From positions 1-64,000 of the forward strand of contig CAMHNK010000001.1 of assembly GCA_946186455.1 (NCBI GenBank): a stretch of DNA of 64,000 bases, in the 5' to 3' direction. Position 1 is the first letter of the stretch, and each line of letters opens with the position of its first letter. Shown one piece after another: positions 1 through 8,307 of this stretch. The translations under genes were made by a program, and so were the position numbers. Source of the stretch: an uncultured Candidatus Saccharibacteria bacterium. Its GTDB lineage: Bacteria; Patescibacteriota; Saccharimonadia; Saccharimonadales; Saccharimonadaceae. The notes beneath the pieces were generated by a model. That model was given only the letters and a program-made list of their open reading frames with translations. It did no database searches and was not told where the DNA came from.

Positions 1-886
1 AGCCTGTAACGGTCGTATTTTGTGGAGCATTACTATTAAAGGCAATTTGATAAGTGACTGGTGCCCAAATAGCATAGAGCGTGATAACAGTACCATCATT
101 TAAGTCTAGTAGCATTGTGTCACCCGGTTGATAGGTAGCAACTGACGCATTCTGATCCTTGCTCCAACCAAGGAAGACGTAACCAATCATAGTTGGAACC
201 TCACTGGCAATTGTAGTGTCAGTAGCTGAGAGATCCTCAGTTACCGGTGAAGTAGGCATATTTGAAACACTGCCTTCCGTATTTGGCTCATAGTAGATAG
301 CATAGCCTACTGGGTTGGCAGTAATCGCTAATTCATAGGTCCTCGCGTATTCACCGTATGGCACATCGATACCAACGTAAGCGCCAAACGAAAGATAATA
401 GGTATTTGTGCCGCCAGTTACTGAATGAATCAAACCTTGCCCGCCAGCAGTCAAAGCACTATCAGAAATCGGCAAATAGTTGGTGCCATCCAAACTATAA
501 CCATAGGCAGTGGAACCGAAGCTCGCCAGTGGTATGCCTGTCGTATTGCCACTTGGCAAAGTAACAGTCGGGATGGAAGCATTCTCACTACCGACATAGT
601 TCAGGCTCGTATCACCTGACGTTTTTATCGTTATGTTGTATCCTGTAAGATTTGTGGTGGAGGCTGTGATTGTTTCTGTTACTGAGTTTGTCATTCCTTG
701 GTCGACACTGAAAGCGAGACTGCCTCCCGAGGAGATAGATATTGATAGCGAGTCTTCTGCAAACACCTTGATCGGATTAAGAATTGTAGCGCAGAGAGCA
801 AAAACCGCTGGTGAAAACCAGATTATTTTCTTCGAAAAACTTGCATTTTTCGAATGCCAAAAATTTGCTAATTTTTGAATTAACAT
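1..886 (-). CDS. Secreted surface protein with InlB-type repeat (3' end beyond window)
   Basis: The ORF track misses this gene because it has no stop inside the window. Reading the minus strand from ATG 884-886 gives an uninterrupted frame of 295 codons. The N-terminus is a basic stretch, then a hydrophobic segment (IIWFSPAVFALCATILNPI) ending in VFAED, a likely signal peptide of about 43 residues. A Ser/Thr/Gly-rich region follows, then a segment of the InlB B-repeat / Flg_new type (YAIYYEPNT ... GYVFLGWSKD ... LYAIWAPVTY), a beta-grasp repeat common in surface proteins. AAAGGA lies only 2 nt before the ATG, so the start rests mainly on the signal peptide. Secretion is well supported; role and total length are unknown. 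Confidence 0.8.
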   Translation of the reverse strand, partial: MLIQKLANFWHSKNASFSKKIIWFSPAVFALCATILNPIKVFAEDSLSISISSGGSLAFSVDQGMTNSVTETITASTTNLTGYNITIKTSGDTSLNYVGSENASIPTVTLPSGNTTGIPLASFGSTAYGYSLDGTNYLPISDSALTAGGQGLIHSVTGGTNTYYLSFGAYVGIDVPYGEYARTYELAITANPVGYAIYYEPNTEGSVSNMPTSPVTEDLSATDTTIASEVPTMIGYVFLGWSKDQNASVATYQPGDTMLLDLNDGTVITLYAIWAPVTYQIAFNSNAPQNTTVTG

Positions 887-980
887 AATCCTTTGTTTTA
901 TTTGCCTCCACACTAACGTGACCTTGCCTCGCTTTACAAAAATCACATTACTGCTTATATTTAATGATACATGATTTTTA

Positions 981-1054
981 ACATAAATGTAATAGTTTTT
1001 ATTTATGTTTTTAATGTTCTTATACTTTATTTTTTCAGATGAAAGTGGTATAAT
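981..1054 (+). promoter_or_regulatory. Extended -10 promoter of hppA with upstream AT-rich inverted repeat
   Basis: The gap 887-1111 holds no gene. TGG-TATAAT (1046-1054) is an extended -10 about 58 nt before the hppA start. No convincing -35 is visible. ACATAAAT (981-988) and ATTTATGT (1001-1008) form an 8-bp inverted repeat with a 12-nt spacer, which could be an operator or a chance AT-rich palindrome. The gap must also hold the promoter of the minus-strand surface protein, for which I see no clear boxes. Confidence 0.55.
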
Positions 1055-1111
1055 CACACGCGGCGTGGCGGGTTAGATACCGCCATGTACTTTTACAAGG
1101 AGGTAGAGTAT

Positions 1112-3268
1112 ATGGTCTACTCATTGACGTTGGTAATAGTCTGTATTACGTTCATCCTGATCTGGCGAAACTTCATTGACCTTCGCAATCATAACGAGGG
1201 CACGGAAGAGATGCAAGAGCTGGCTGGCATAATTCGGGCTGGAGCCAAAACCTTTCTGAAACGAGAATACCGAATCATTGCGCCGACCGTTTTAATCGTC
1301 GCCTTGATGTATTCACTGTTTCGTGAAGTAGGTTCCGGAATTACTTTTATTTTCGGTGCCTTACTTAGCATGACCGCAGTGGAAATCGGTATGCGTGGCG
1401 GAACATATGCCAATGTGCGGACAACAAATGCAGCACGAGTAACCGGCGCGATGAGCAGAACGATGCGTATCGCGCTTCTTGGTGGGAGCCTAAGTGGTTA
1501 TTCGGTTCCGGCATTTGGATTGCTTGGCTTTTTAATCGTATGGCTAGTTTCCGGTGGTGCTCATTCGGACATCGTTGGATACGGCCTTTTAATTAAGAGT
1601 CCTTGCAATGCCGTCACTATGAGACTGACGACCTATTCGCTAGGCTGCTCAGTCGTAGCAATGTTTAACCGCGTTGCCGGTGGCAACTACACAAAAGCTG
1701 CCGACATTTCTGCGGACATAGTTGGCAAGAATGTCCACAACATGCCTGAAGACGATTCCAGAATGCCCAACTCACTCGCCGATTTTATTGGCGATTGCGT
1801 CAACGACATCGCTGGAAACATCTCCGACCTTCTGGAAAGTTTCGTTGCGACACCTACTGCATGCATCCTGATTGCGATGCAGGTGTTCAAAAACAACCCG
1901 GAAGCACTCACCGCGGCCTGTATGTTGCCATTCATTCTGGCAGCAGGAGGGCTACTTAGTAGTATCATTGGCGTTAATCACATCATCGTCAAGAATAAGA
2001 AGCAAACTGCTTATGTTCAAGTCGATGGCAAGATGGTACCACACGAATACTCGCGTGAAACGAACGATCCTGGCGAAGAACTCAACCGAGCGACATACCT
2101 TTCGGCAATTGTCGTAATCGCGGTGGCTCTTTATGGCGCACATGCAATTTTTGGAAAAGTCTCCGGCTTGGAGAACGTTTTTAAGATTGGATGGGTCTCG
2201 CCATGGGTAGCGGCCGTACTTGGTATGGTTAGCTCGGTAGCCGTAGGCAAGATTACTGAATACTACACTAGTATGAAGTACAAGCCGGTCAAACGGCTAG
2301 CTCAAATGGCAACCGAAGGTGAGGCCTTTGTGGTAACCTATGGTGATGCAATCGGAGCCCGTTCAGTGCTCCTGCCGGTACTTGTGATTGGTATTTCTAT
2401 CATCTTGTCCGGCATCCTTTGCGGAACCTATGGTATCGCAATCGCAGCGCTCGGCATGCTGAGCTTCGTTGGTACGACAGTTTCGATTGATGCTTTTGGT
2501 CCGATTGCAGACAATGCAGGCGGAATTGCCGAGAGCTGTCATCTTGAAGAAAGCGTTCGTAAAATCACTGACGAGCTTGACGCAGTCGGCAACACCACCG
2601 CAGCTATCGGTAAAGGTAATGCGATTGGTTCAGCAGCTTTTGCAACTGTTGCGCTCATCATGTCCTACATCGGTAGTTACCCCGCATCAGACTATAGCAA
2701 CCCCATGGTTATCATCAGCGTAATTGTTGGTGGCATTATCGGCGGAGCATTAATTGAATTCTTCATTTCAATCCTGACCGAAAACACCATCAACTCAGCA
2801 AAACTGATGGCTGACGAAGGAGAGCGTCAGCTGAAGATTCCTGGAATCATTGAGGGAACGAAAAAACCTGACTATGAAAAGGTAATCAAAATGGCAGCCG
2901 ATGAAGCCTTGCGCTGCATGCTCCTGCCATCCATCCTGGCACTTGTTTCGCCTATCGTCTTTGGGTTCCCGTTTGGACCCGAAATCGTGCTCGGTCTCCT
3001 GGGCGGTAGCACCATTGTAGCAATTAGCCGTGCCATCTTTAACGGCAACTCTGGCGGCGCCTTCGACAACGCAAAGAAGTTGATCGAAACTGGCGGTCTG
3101 CCGGGCCACCCGAAAGGCTCTGCGGCGCATAAAGCTGCAGTAGTCGGTGATACCGTTGGCGATACACGTAAGGACGTTGTGGGCGTGGCGCTTGATATCT
3201 TTATTAAGACCATGTCGACCGTCGCAAATACTCTGGCACCGGTTTTCTATACCTACCGGTTGTTCTAA
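1112..3268 (+). CDS. hppA: Membrane-bound ion-translocating inorganic pyrophosphatase
   Basis: Hydrolyses pyrophosphate and pumps H+ and/or Na+ across the membrane. The start is ATG 1112, not the ORF-track 1085, because AAGGAGG sits 8 nt upstream; product 718 aa, slightly longer than typical bacterial enzymes. Family motifs are present: a DxxADxVGK-like stretch (DISADIVGK), MPEDDSRMP, and the C-terminal AHKAAVVGDTVGD. The segment GNTTAAIGKGNAIGSA carries Ala and Gly where K+-independent enzymes carry Lys and Thr, so this belongs to the K+-dependent branch, which includes Na+-pumping forms. The usual GDPFKDT reads GDTRKDV, a change in a normally invariant loop. Transcribed alone and followed by a terminator. 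It would recover energy from PPi in a fermentative cell. Confidence 0.95.
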   Translation: MVYSLTLVIVCITFILIWRNFIDLRNHNEGTEEMQELAGIIRAGAKTFLKREYRIIAPTVLIVALMYSLFREVGSGITFIFGALLSMTAVEIGMRGGTYANVRTTNAARVTGAMSRTMRIALLGGSLSGYSVPAFGLLGFLIVWLVSGGAHSDIVGYGLLIKSPCNAVTMRLTTYSLGCSVVAMFNRVAGGNYTKAADISADIVGKNVHNMPEDDSRMPNSLADFIGDCVNDIAGNISDLLESFVATPTACILIAMQVFKNNPEALTAACMLPFILAAGGLLSSIIGVNHIIVKNKKQTAYVQVDGKMVPHEYSRETNDPGEELNRATYLSAIVVIAVALYGAHAIFGKVSGLENVFKIGWVSPWVAAVLGMVSSVAVGKITEYYTSMKYKPVKRLAQMATEGEAFVVTYGDAIGARSVLLPVLVIGISIILSGILCGTYGIAIAALGMLSFVGTTVSIDAFGPIADNAGGIAESCHLEESVRKITDELDAVGNTTAAIGKGNAIGSAAFATVALIMSYIGSYPASDYSNPMVIISVIVGGIIGGALIEFFISILTENTINSAKLMADEGERQLKIPGIIEGTKKPDYEKVIKMAADEALRCMLLPSILALVSPIVFGFPFGPEIVLGLLGGSTIVAISRAIFNGNSGGAFDNAKKLIETGGLPGHPKGSAAHKAAVVGDTVGDTRKDVVGVALDIFIKTMSTVANTLAPVFYTYRLF

Positions 3269-3274
3269 CTCCTT

Positions 3275-3301
3275 GCCCCTGGCTAATGCTGGGGGCTTTT
3301 T
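3275..3301 (+). terminator. Rho-independent terminator after hppA
   Basis: GCCCCTGGC-TAAT-GCTGGGGGC forms a 9-bp stem with a tetraloop, followed by TTTTT. It ends a few bases before the -10 box of the next gene. Confidence 0.88.
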
Positions 3302-3321
3302 ATATGTGCTATAATGGTTTT

Positions 3322-4281
3322 ATGGCAAAGAAAAAGCTCTTCACGATCGATGAATTAAGAAATCTTTCTGCAGAGGAAGTCATCGATAAAATGCAACACG
3401 AAAACTATTCGCTTCTTAATACTTTAGGTGCGGAGAAGCTCCGCAAAGAAATGGTGCCGGTTGGCAAAGCCTGCAATGCTGCAATTAATTATTTCTTTAG
3501 CACCACCGGCCCTAAAAAAGATCCAGTGAAACACGCTCAAGCTGCGAGAAGAAAATTAGTCAAAATCCTTTCAAAATTAACTCCTGGTTCATACGAAGGA
3601 ATGCCGCATGACCAGAAAAATGGTTTAGTAGTTGGTTTTAATCACCCATCACTCGGCGAGATTGCCCGTATATTATTAATGAAAGTAGATATTATGGGCG
3701 AAAAGCCAATGTATTTCCCGGTGAATTTGCCGTGGTACGAGGCACTCGCACCGAATTATGACCGGATCAAGAAACTTGGAATTATCATCACGCCGACGAT
3801 CACTCCGGCGACGTGGGGTAAAATTGGTCTTAAGGAAGGCACCGAATTATATGAACACGCCAATCGTTTAAAACACGACTTTCGCGATGTTTATACCAAG
3901 ATTTCGCATGATGGTGTCAAAAATGGTGGCGTAATTTTCGTAGCGCCATCCGCCACGCGCCAAGCGACCGTATTTAAGACTAAGGCTGTCTATGATAAAA
4001 AAGAAGATATTATCCCAACCATGTCCGTTCTAGCTTTGAAGCTTTATCAGGATAAAGATATTAAATGCGATTTTCTACCTATGGCAGTCTTGCCGCCAGA
4101 AAACTATAAGCGCGGGCTAAATTTCCGAAAAAAATATAAATTGATTCCGGGCGAAATGATGACCGCCGACGAAATCAAGAAGAAGTATTTCAAGACTAAA
4201 AATCCGAAGCGACTCGAGGGGTTTGATTACGATTTTCACATGTGCATTGCCAAGAAACTCCCGAAAAAGTTTTGGTATTAA
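3322..4281 (+). CDS. Putative PlsC/LPLAT-like acyltransferase
   Basis: 319 aa, predicted soluble. The start is ATG 3322, six bases after TGC-TATAAT (3310-3315), so the mRNA should be leaderless; the ORF-track start at 3286 lies inside the terminator and promoter. Residues about 110-125 read GLVVGFNHPSLGEIAR, reminiscent of the NHxSxxD-type motif I of glycerolipid acyltransferases with Glu or Ser in place of Asp. FVAPSATRQ later on resembles the EGTRS motif. The match is partial and the family call is an inference. If right, it would transfer acyl chains to a lysolipid, in line with the lipid genes at 19-22 kb. It could equally be a lineage-specific protein of unknown function. Confidence 0.5.
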   Translation: MAKKKLFTIDELRNLSAEEVIDKMQHENYSLLNTLGAEKLRKEMVPVGKACNAAINYFFSTTGPKKDPVKHAQAARRKLVKILSKLTPGSYEGMPHDQKNGLVVGFNHPSLGEIARILLMKVDIMGEKPMYFPVNLPWYEALAPNYDRIKKLGIIITPTITPATWGKIGLKEGTELYEHANRLKHDFRDVYTKISHDGVKNGGVIFVAPSATRQATVFKTKAVYDKKEDIIPTMSVLALKLYQDKDIKCDFLPMAVLPPENYKRGLNFRKKYKLIPGEMMTADEIKKKYFKTKNPKRLEGFDYDFHMCIAKKLPKKFWY

Positions 4282-4311
4282 ACATTCGTTCGTGCTATAA
4301 TCATAAGCATA

Positions 4312-6054
4312 ATGCAAGACGAACCGTATTTTTATCATCCGCTCGAAAATATCGAGGATATTGATGATTTTGAGACCGCCGTTAATAGAACGCATTTGAC
4401 GAAGAGCTTATCGCCGGAACGTCCATACACTTATTGGACACTCGAGATTTACGATCAAGAAAATGGCATTCGTGGTGGCGGTGGCTTGGGTGTGCTTGCA
4501 GCTGATACTAGGCGTATTGCCGAACAAATGGGTGTACCATTTGCCTTAATCACGCCATTTTATCCAAGTGAAGGCCATCAAAAAATGGATGGCAATCGTG
4601 TAATTGACGAGCATCATCCGGTTGACTATCGTAATTTTGGTTTTAAATATATTGATTCAGTCAACATTAAATGTTGCGGCACGCTCTGTCATCTTGATGT
4701 AGTCGAGAAATGTTTCCGTTCGTCTCGAATTATTTGTATTACGGAGCCGAACTTTGGCGAGCTCTATTCTGGCATGAGTGGTTCAGATCATCGTTTATAT
4801 CAGGAAGTTTCATTGGGATTTGGTGGATATGCTGCCCTTAAATTACTTGGGCTCAAACCGGCCATTATGCAGTTAAATGAAGTAGCCACTTTCTTTGCGG
4901 CGCTCGCCCGCCTCGACGAGCTCGCTTCAAATGGTATGGATTTTTACGAAGCGGTCGTTTACACCAGAAAACATACTTTATATACGAATCATACACTTGT
5001 GCAAGCTGCCGAGGCTGAGTTTGGCATTGAGCAATTTGAACGTTTTGTTTATCCAAATCTCAAATCGCCGGCTGTCCGGAAGTGGATTAATGACAAATTT
5101 GTAAACGGCAAGATGAAATTATCGTCGGTCGCAATTGAGATTGCAGAACTAAGAAGTGGCGTTTCAAAACTTCACGCGAGAGTTGCTAACTATCATGATA
5201 TTGCCGGCAATAAAGTGAAGTTCAAAGCCATCACGAATGGTATCGATATGAATAAATGGGTGATGCCAGAAATCATGAAGTTTTATCACGAAAATAATAT
5301 TGTTGATAGCATTAATTATCCGACCGAAAAGTTCATTGGGAACCTCAGCGCAATTACTGCCGATAAAATTCGTGAGCTAAAGCGCCGTGGCCGCATAGTT
5401 CTAAATGAAACTTTGGCTAATCGTCCGGATCAGAATGGTAAGATTTTACATTTTGACGATGATGAATTCATCTTTGATTTTAAGCGTCGCTTTGTCGACT
5501 ATAAGCGTCCGGAACTACCGTTTAAGAATCTTTCGAGACTGAAGCAAATTCTAGAAAGTGCCAACGCACATTATATTCTAGCCGGCCGCATTCATACTGG
5601 CGACGACACCATGGCAGGGAAACTCTATAAGCTCCTCGACGAGATTAAAAAAGATGAATTCCTAAGTTCGCATGTCCATTACATTGCCGATTATGACGAA
5701 AAACTCGCCTACGGGCTGTCTTGTGGTTCGAATACGGCGATTAATGTGCCAATTGTGGGGCTTGAAGCCTGTGGCACCTCCTGGATGAAGGATATCGCTA
5801 ACTTGAATCTTCTAATTTCCACCCATGATGGTGGCGTAGCGGATGCATCCTATGATAATTATTTATCAGTCCGTGGTGCGTCTGAAAATGATGAGCTTGA
5901 AGAGCTCTATCGTCGCATGGAAGAAGCTGTGAACGCATGGCAAAATGACTTCGATCTCGAATTCTTAATGCAAAAACAACTTTCTGCTTACATCCCGGTG
6001 ATTTCTGGCTCTAGAATGATGCGCGATTATCTTGACTATTTATTCCCGGCGTAG
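4312..6054 (+). CDS. glgP: Alpha-glucan phosphorylase (GT35, short form)
   Basis: Releases glucose-1-phosphate from storage or imported alpha-glucan. 580 aa, the short archaeal/Thermotoga-like form rather than the 800-aa glycogen phosphorylase. The N-terminal domain has the glycine loop GIRGGGGLGVLAAD. The middle has LNEVATFFAALARL, matching the HxNEGHxAF region of the family with changes. The C-terminal domain has EACGTSWMKDIANLN, containing the lysine that binds pyridoxal phosphate, then STHDGGVAD. TGC-TATAAT (4296-4301) lies 10 nt before ATG 4312, so the message is probably leaderless. It ends at the secE promoter. Confidence 0.85.
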   Translation: MQDEPYFYHPLENIEDIDDFETAVNRTHLTKSLSPERPYTYWTLEIYDQENGIRGGGGLGVLAADTRRIAEQMGVPFALITPFYPSEGHQKMDGNRVIDEHHPVDYRNFGFKYIDSVNIKCCGTLCHLDVVEKCFRSSRIICITEPNFGELYSGMSGSDHRLYQEVSLGFGGYAALKLLGLKPAIMQLNEVATFFAALARLDELASNGMDFYEAVVYTRKHTLYTNHTLVQAAEAEFGIEQFERFVYPNLKSPAVRKWINDKFVNGKMKLSSVAIEIAELRSGVSKLHARVANYHDIAGNKVKFKAITNGIDMNKWVMPEIMKFYHENNIVDSINYPTEKFIGNLSAITADKIRELKRRGRIVLNETLANRPDQNGKILHFDDDEFIFDFKRRFVDYKRPELPFKNLSRLKQILESANAHYILAGRIHTGDDTMAGKLYKLLDEIKKDEFLSSHVHYIADYDEKLAYGLSCGSNTAINVPIVGLEACGTSWMKDIANLNLLISTHDGGVADASYDNYLSVRGASENDELEELYRRMEEAVNAWQNDFDLEFLMQKQLSAYIPVISGSRMMRDYLDYLFPA

Positions 6055-6060
6055 TATACT
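6032..6060 (+). promoter_or_regulatory. Sigma70-type promoter of secE-nusG
   Basis: TTGACT (6032-6037), 17 bp, TATACT (6055-6060). It lies across the stop codon of glgP. The predicted transcription start, near 6067, coincides with the first base of the following hairpin. Confidence 0.65.
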
Positions 6061-6066
6061 ATTGAC

Positions 6067-6089
6067 AAGTCTGGTATCAGACTTTTTTT
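6067..6089 (+). terminator. Hairpin plus T-tract: glgP terminator and/or 5' hairpin of the secE mRNA
   Basis: AAGTCTG-GTAT-CAGACTT followed by T6 looks like an intrinsic terminator for glgP. Transcripts from the promoter at 6032-6060 would begin with this same hairpin, where it could act as a 5' stabilising stem or a weak attenuator. Confidence 0.7.
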
Positions 6090-6105
6090 AATAACAAGGA
6101 GTAAA

Positions 6106-6513
6106 ATGGCTAAACCTAAAATAACCCGTATCAAGGCTGGCGAAGCTTCCAAGGAAACCAAGGAAGAGGAGCAAACGCCTATTACTCGGAAAAAAGTTGT
6201 CATCAAAGACAAAAAGCTTGAGAAAACCAATCGAAAAGAAGATAAAAAAGCCGCTAAAGCAGCGAAGAAAGAAGCAAAGAGATTAGCCAAAGAAAACGGC
6301 GAAAAGAAACCTTTTATTCTATTTCGTCCGTTTGTCGCACTTTTCCGTTACATTCGCGATTCCTGGCGTGAAATCCGCCAAGTTCGCTGGCCAAATCGTA
6401 AGGCCACCTGGAAAATGGTGCTTGCTGTGCTCGTTTACACAGCAATCTTTGTCGTAGTTATCATGCTACTTGATATGTTCTTTACATGGCTATTTAGTAT
6501 TATTTTAGGATAA
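6106..6513 (+). CDS. secE: Preprotein translocase subunit SecE
   Basis: Essential small subunit that clamps SecY. The C-terminal 60 residues are typical: amphipathic helix FRYIRDSWREIRQVRWPNRK, then one membrane segment (about 105-132). The first 75 residues form a highly charged Lys/Glu extension absent from the minimal SecE. ACAAGGAG lies before the ATG. It precedes nusG by 16 bp, the standard secE-nusG order that leads into rplK. Confidence 0.93.
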   Translation: MAKPKITRIKAGEASKETKEEEQTPITRKKVVIKDKKLEKTNRKEDKKAAKAAKKEAKRLAKENGEKKPFILFRPFVALFRYIRDSWREIRQVRWPNRKATWKMVLAVLVYTAIFVVVIMLLDMFFTWLFSIILG

Positions 6514-6529
6514 AAGAAAGGAATTATAG

Positions 6530-7078
6530 ATGGCTGTAAACCGTTATGATGCAACTCGTTCGTGGTATGCAATTTCTACATACAGCGGTTACGAGGACAA
6601 GGTAGCTGATAGTATTAACCAGCGTACCAACACTGTCGAAATGGCAGATAAAATTTTCGAAGCAATTGTACCAAAGGAAAAGCAAATCGAAATTAAGAAT
6701 GGCAAGCGTAAAGTCGTAGATCGCAAGATTCTTCAAGGTTACGTACTCGTCGATATGAAGCTTTCGGATGAAACTTGGTACATCATCCGTAACACTCCGG
6801 GTGTGACCGGTTTTATTGGTACTGGTACCCAACCAACCCCAGTTTCTGAAAAGGAAATCGCCAAAATCAAGAAGCGTATGGGTGTTGAAGATCCAAAGTT
6901 CTCTGTAAAATACGAAATTGGCGAAGTCGTTTCCATTACCGATGGACCATTCAAGGGCTTCGATGGCACCGTTTCTGAAATTGATGCTGCAAAAGGTAAA
7001 CTCAAAGTTATGGTATCAATGTTTGGACGAGAAACTCCAGTCGAACTTGATGCGCTTCAAGTAAAGCAATTAAACTAG
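6530..7078 (+). CDS. nusG: Transcription termination/antitermination factor NusG
   Basis: 182 aa. The N-terminal NGN domain starts RSWYAISTYSGYEDKVADSI and contains TPGVTGFIG. The C-terminal KOW domain (about 125-180) contains GEVVSITDGPFKGFDGTV. It binds RNA polymerase and couples it to Rho or to the ribosome through S10. GAAAGGA lies 8-9 nt before the ATG; co-transcribed with secE. Confidence 0.97.
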   Translation: MAVNRYDATRSWYAISTYSGYEDKVADSINQRTNTVEMADKIFEAIVPKEKQIEIKNGKRKVVDRKILQGYVLVDMKLSDETWYIIRNTPGVTGFIGTGTQPTPVSEKEIAKIKKRMGVEDPKFSVKYEIGEVVSITDGPFKGFDGTVSEIDAAKGKLKVMVSMFGRETPVELDALQVKQLN

Positions 7079-7088
7079 TAGAAACAAA

Positions 7089-7191
7089 AATACTCTCTTA
7101 GAGGAGCTTTCGCGACCAACGGGGAGCGAGTGAGCGAAGATTCACCCGGAACGACGGGCTGAATCGAGCGTCTCCGAAAAGAGAGTATTTT
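7089..7191 (+). terminator. Long-stem terminator after nusG carrying a palindromic insert
   Basis: AATACTCTCTT (7089-7099) pairs perfectly with AAGAGAGTATT (7179-7189), followed by TTATTTT. Instead of a short loop, the arms enclose about 79 bp, which is itself folded (see the repeat entry). It separates secE-nusG from rplK. Confidence 0.75.
7103..7175 (+). repeat. Palindromic element, divergent copy C (73 bp)
   Basis: The core runs from GGAG to CTCC and is exactly 73 bp, the same length as the copy at 11076. Sequence similarity to the other two copies is limited to the 3' hairpin and the ends, but at identical offsets it has CCCG...CGGG closed by a variable stem (GATTCA/TGAATC) with a single C bulged on the 3' side. 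Family membership is an inference from this shared architecture. Confidence 0.5.
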
Positions 7192-7199
7192 ATTTTCTC

Positions 7200-7228
7200 T
7201 TGCATTTTATTTGTTTTCTTGATATAAT
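7200..7228 (+). promoter_or_regulatory. Sigma70-type promoter of rplK
   Basis: TTGCAT (7200-7205), 17 bp, TATAAT (7223-7228) preceded by TGA. It leaves a leader of about 50 nt before rplK. No classical Shine-Dalgarno is obvious in that leader; the nearest purine tract is GGGA. Confidence 0.75.
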
Positions 7229-7284
7229 AATCGTTGTTACGTAAATGCTTCTAAATTATTAATTTTAATGGGAATTTTAATTCG

Positions 7285-7713
7285 ATGGCAGAAAAGAAAG
7301 TTATCGGTAATTTGAAACTTAGAATCCCTGGTGGTCGTGCAACTGCAGGTCCTCCGGTTGGTTCTACGCTTGGTCAATGGGGTCTTAACATGATGGATTT
7401 CATCAACCCATTCAACGAAAAGACCAAGGAATTCATGGGTAAGAACGTAATTGTTCACATCCGTGTCTTCGAAGATCGCACCTTTGATTGGAAGTGTCTC
7501 GGTCAACCAGTAGATGATCTCATTCGCGAAGCAATCAAGATTGAGAAAGGCTCTGGTAAACCAAACGTTGAGAAGGTCGGCAAAATCAGCCGCGCTCAGC
7601 TCGAAGAGATTGCTAAAGCCAAGATGGAACAACTCAATGCAGTTGACCTCGATGGCGCAGTCAAAATCGTAGCCGGCACTGCTCGCTCAATGGGCGTAGA
7701 AGTTACTGACTAG
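7285..7713 (+). CDS. rplK: 50S ribosomal protein L11
   Basis: 142 aa, normal length. The N-terminal domain contains IPGGRATAGPPVGSTLGQWG, the conserved proline-rich hinge and thiostrepton-binding side; the C-terminal rRNA-binding domain ends with IVAGTARSMGVEV. L11 forms the GTPase-associated centre with 23S rRNA. It has its own promoter and terminator. In most bacteria rplK is followed directly by rplA; here an unrelated gene sits between them. Confidence 0.97.
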   Translation: MAEKKVIGNLKLRIPGGRATAGPPVGSTLGQWGLNMMDFINPFNEKTKEFMGKNVIVHIRVFEDRTFDWKCLGQPVDDLIREAIKIEKGSGKPNVEKVGKISRAQLEEIAKAKMEQLNAVDLDGAVKIVAGTARSMGVEVTD

Positions 7714-7720
7714 TGTTTAA

Positions 7721-7747
7721 AAACAGGTCCGAAAGGGCCTGTTTTTT
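7721..7747 (+). terminator. Rho-independent terminator after rplK
   Basis: AAACAGGTCC-GAAA-GGGCCTGTTT followed by T-tract: a stem of about 9 bp with a GNRA tetraloop. Confidence 0.9.
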
Positions 7748-7756
7748 GTTCCCGAT

Positions 7757-7785
7757 TTGACCATTCATATTAATAATGTTATAAT
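7757..7785 (+). promoter_or_regulatory. Sigma70-type promoter of the orphan gene at 7827
   Basis: TTGACC, 17 bp, TGT-TATAAT (7780-7785). It gives an mRNA leader of about 35 nt ending in TTAGGAGG. Confidence 0.75.
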
Positions 7786-7826
7786 CTAACTGGGTTATTC
7801 CGCGAGATTTTAGTTAGGAGGCTAAA

Positions 7827-8297
7827 ATGGTACTTTTAAACGCAGGTCGAGATTCATTAATTGATGAAGCACTAACGCTCTGGTCAACTTATGCAGAAAT
7901 TTACAGAACGACCATCTATCGTTATTTGTTTCTGATAGATTGGAAGGCAGAACTGCAAAAACATGACAAGAAAATTCGTGTTGGAAGAATTCCAAAATAC
8001 GTTTTGGATGACTTCCCGGACTTGCCGCTCTTTCAGTTCGTTGATAGAGACACGACAAGAATTTGGCTAGAAAAAATGTCTGCTTCGGAAATCCGGTACA
8101 TAATTAACAGAACCAAATTTGAACTGGATTTTAACCACGCATACAGGACCGTTTCTTCCCGAATCATCGAACTCTCTTATGAAATGGCACACTTCGGTGA
8201 AAAAAGCCATCCATTTGGGGTGATTGATACTGAATTTAGGAATTCTGGTCCATTTTCAAACGGAAAACGTTCGCGACACACGAGTCAATTGCAATAA
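7827..8297 (+). CDS. Unrecognised protein inserted between rplK and rplA
   Basis: 156 aa, function not recognised. It is soluble, rich in Arg/Lys and aromatic residues, with helical segments such as WSTYAEIYRTTIYRYLFLIDW and YIINRTKFELDFNHAYRTV. TTAGGAGG, 7 nt before the ATG, is a strong ribosome binding site. It has its own promoter and its own terminator, so it is an independent unit that splits the conserved L11-L1 pair. No transposase or repeat borders are visible. A lineage-specific regulator or nucleic-acid-binding protein is possible but unproven. Confidence 0.75.
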   Translation: MVLLNAGRDSLIDEALTLWSTYAEIYRTTIYRYLFLIDWKAELQKHDKKIRVGRIPKYVLDDFPDLPLFQFVDRDTTRIWLEKMSASEIRYIINRTKFELDFNHAYRTVSSRIIELSYEMAHFGEKSHPFGVIDTEFRNSGPFSNGKRSRHTSQLQ

Positions 8298-8307
8298 CCC
8301 AACCTTT

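Noticed and set aside
358-878. Plus-strand ORFs of 64-81 aa (358, 425, 633).
   Set aside because: They are antisense shadows of the secreted InlB-repeat protein on the minus strand, whose composition and signal peptide are convincing.
7786-7826. CTAACT / AGTTAG pair as an RBS-masking hairpin before the 7827 gene.
   Set aside because: The 5' arm lies directly after the -10 box, upstream of the predicted transcription start, so it would not be in the mRNA.
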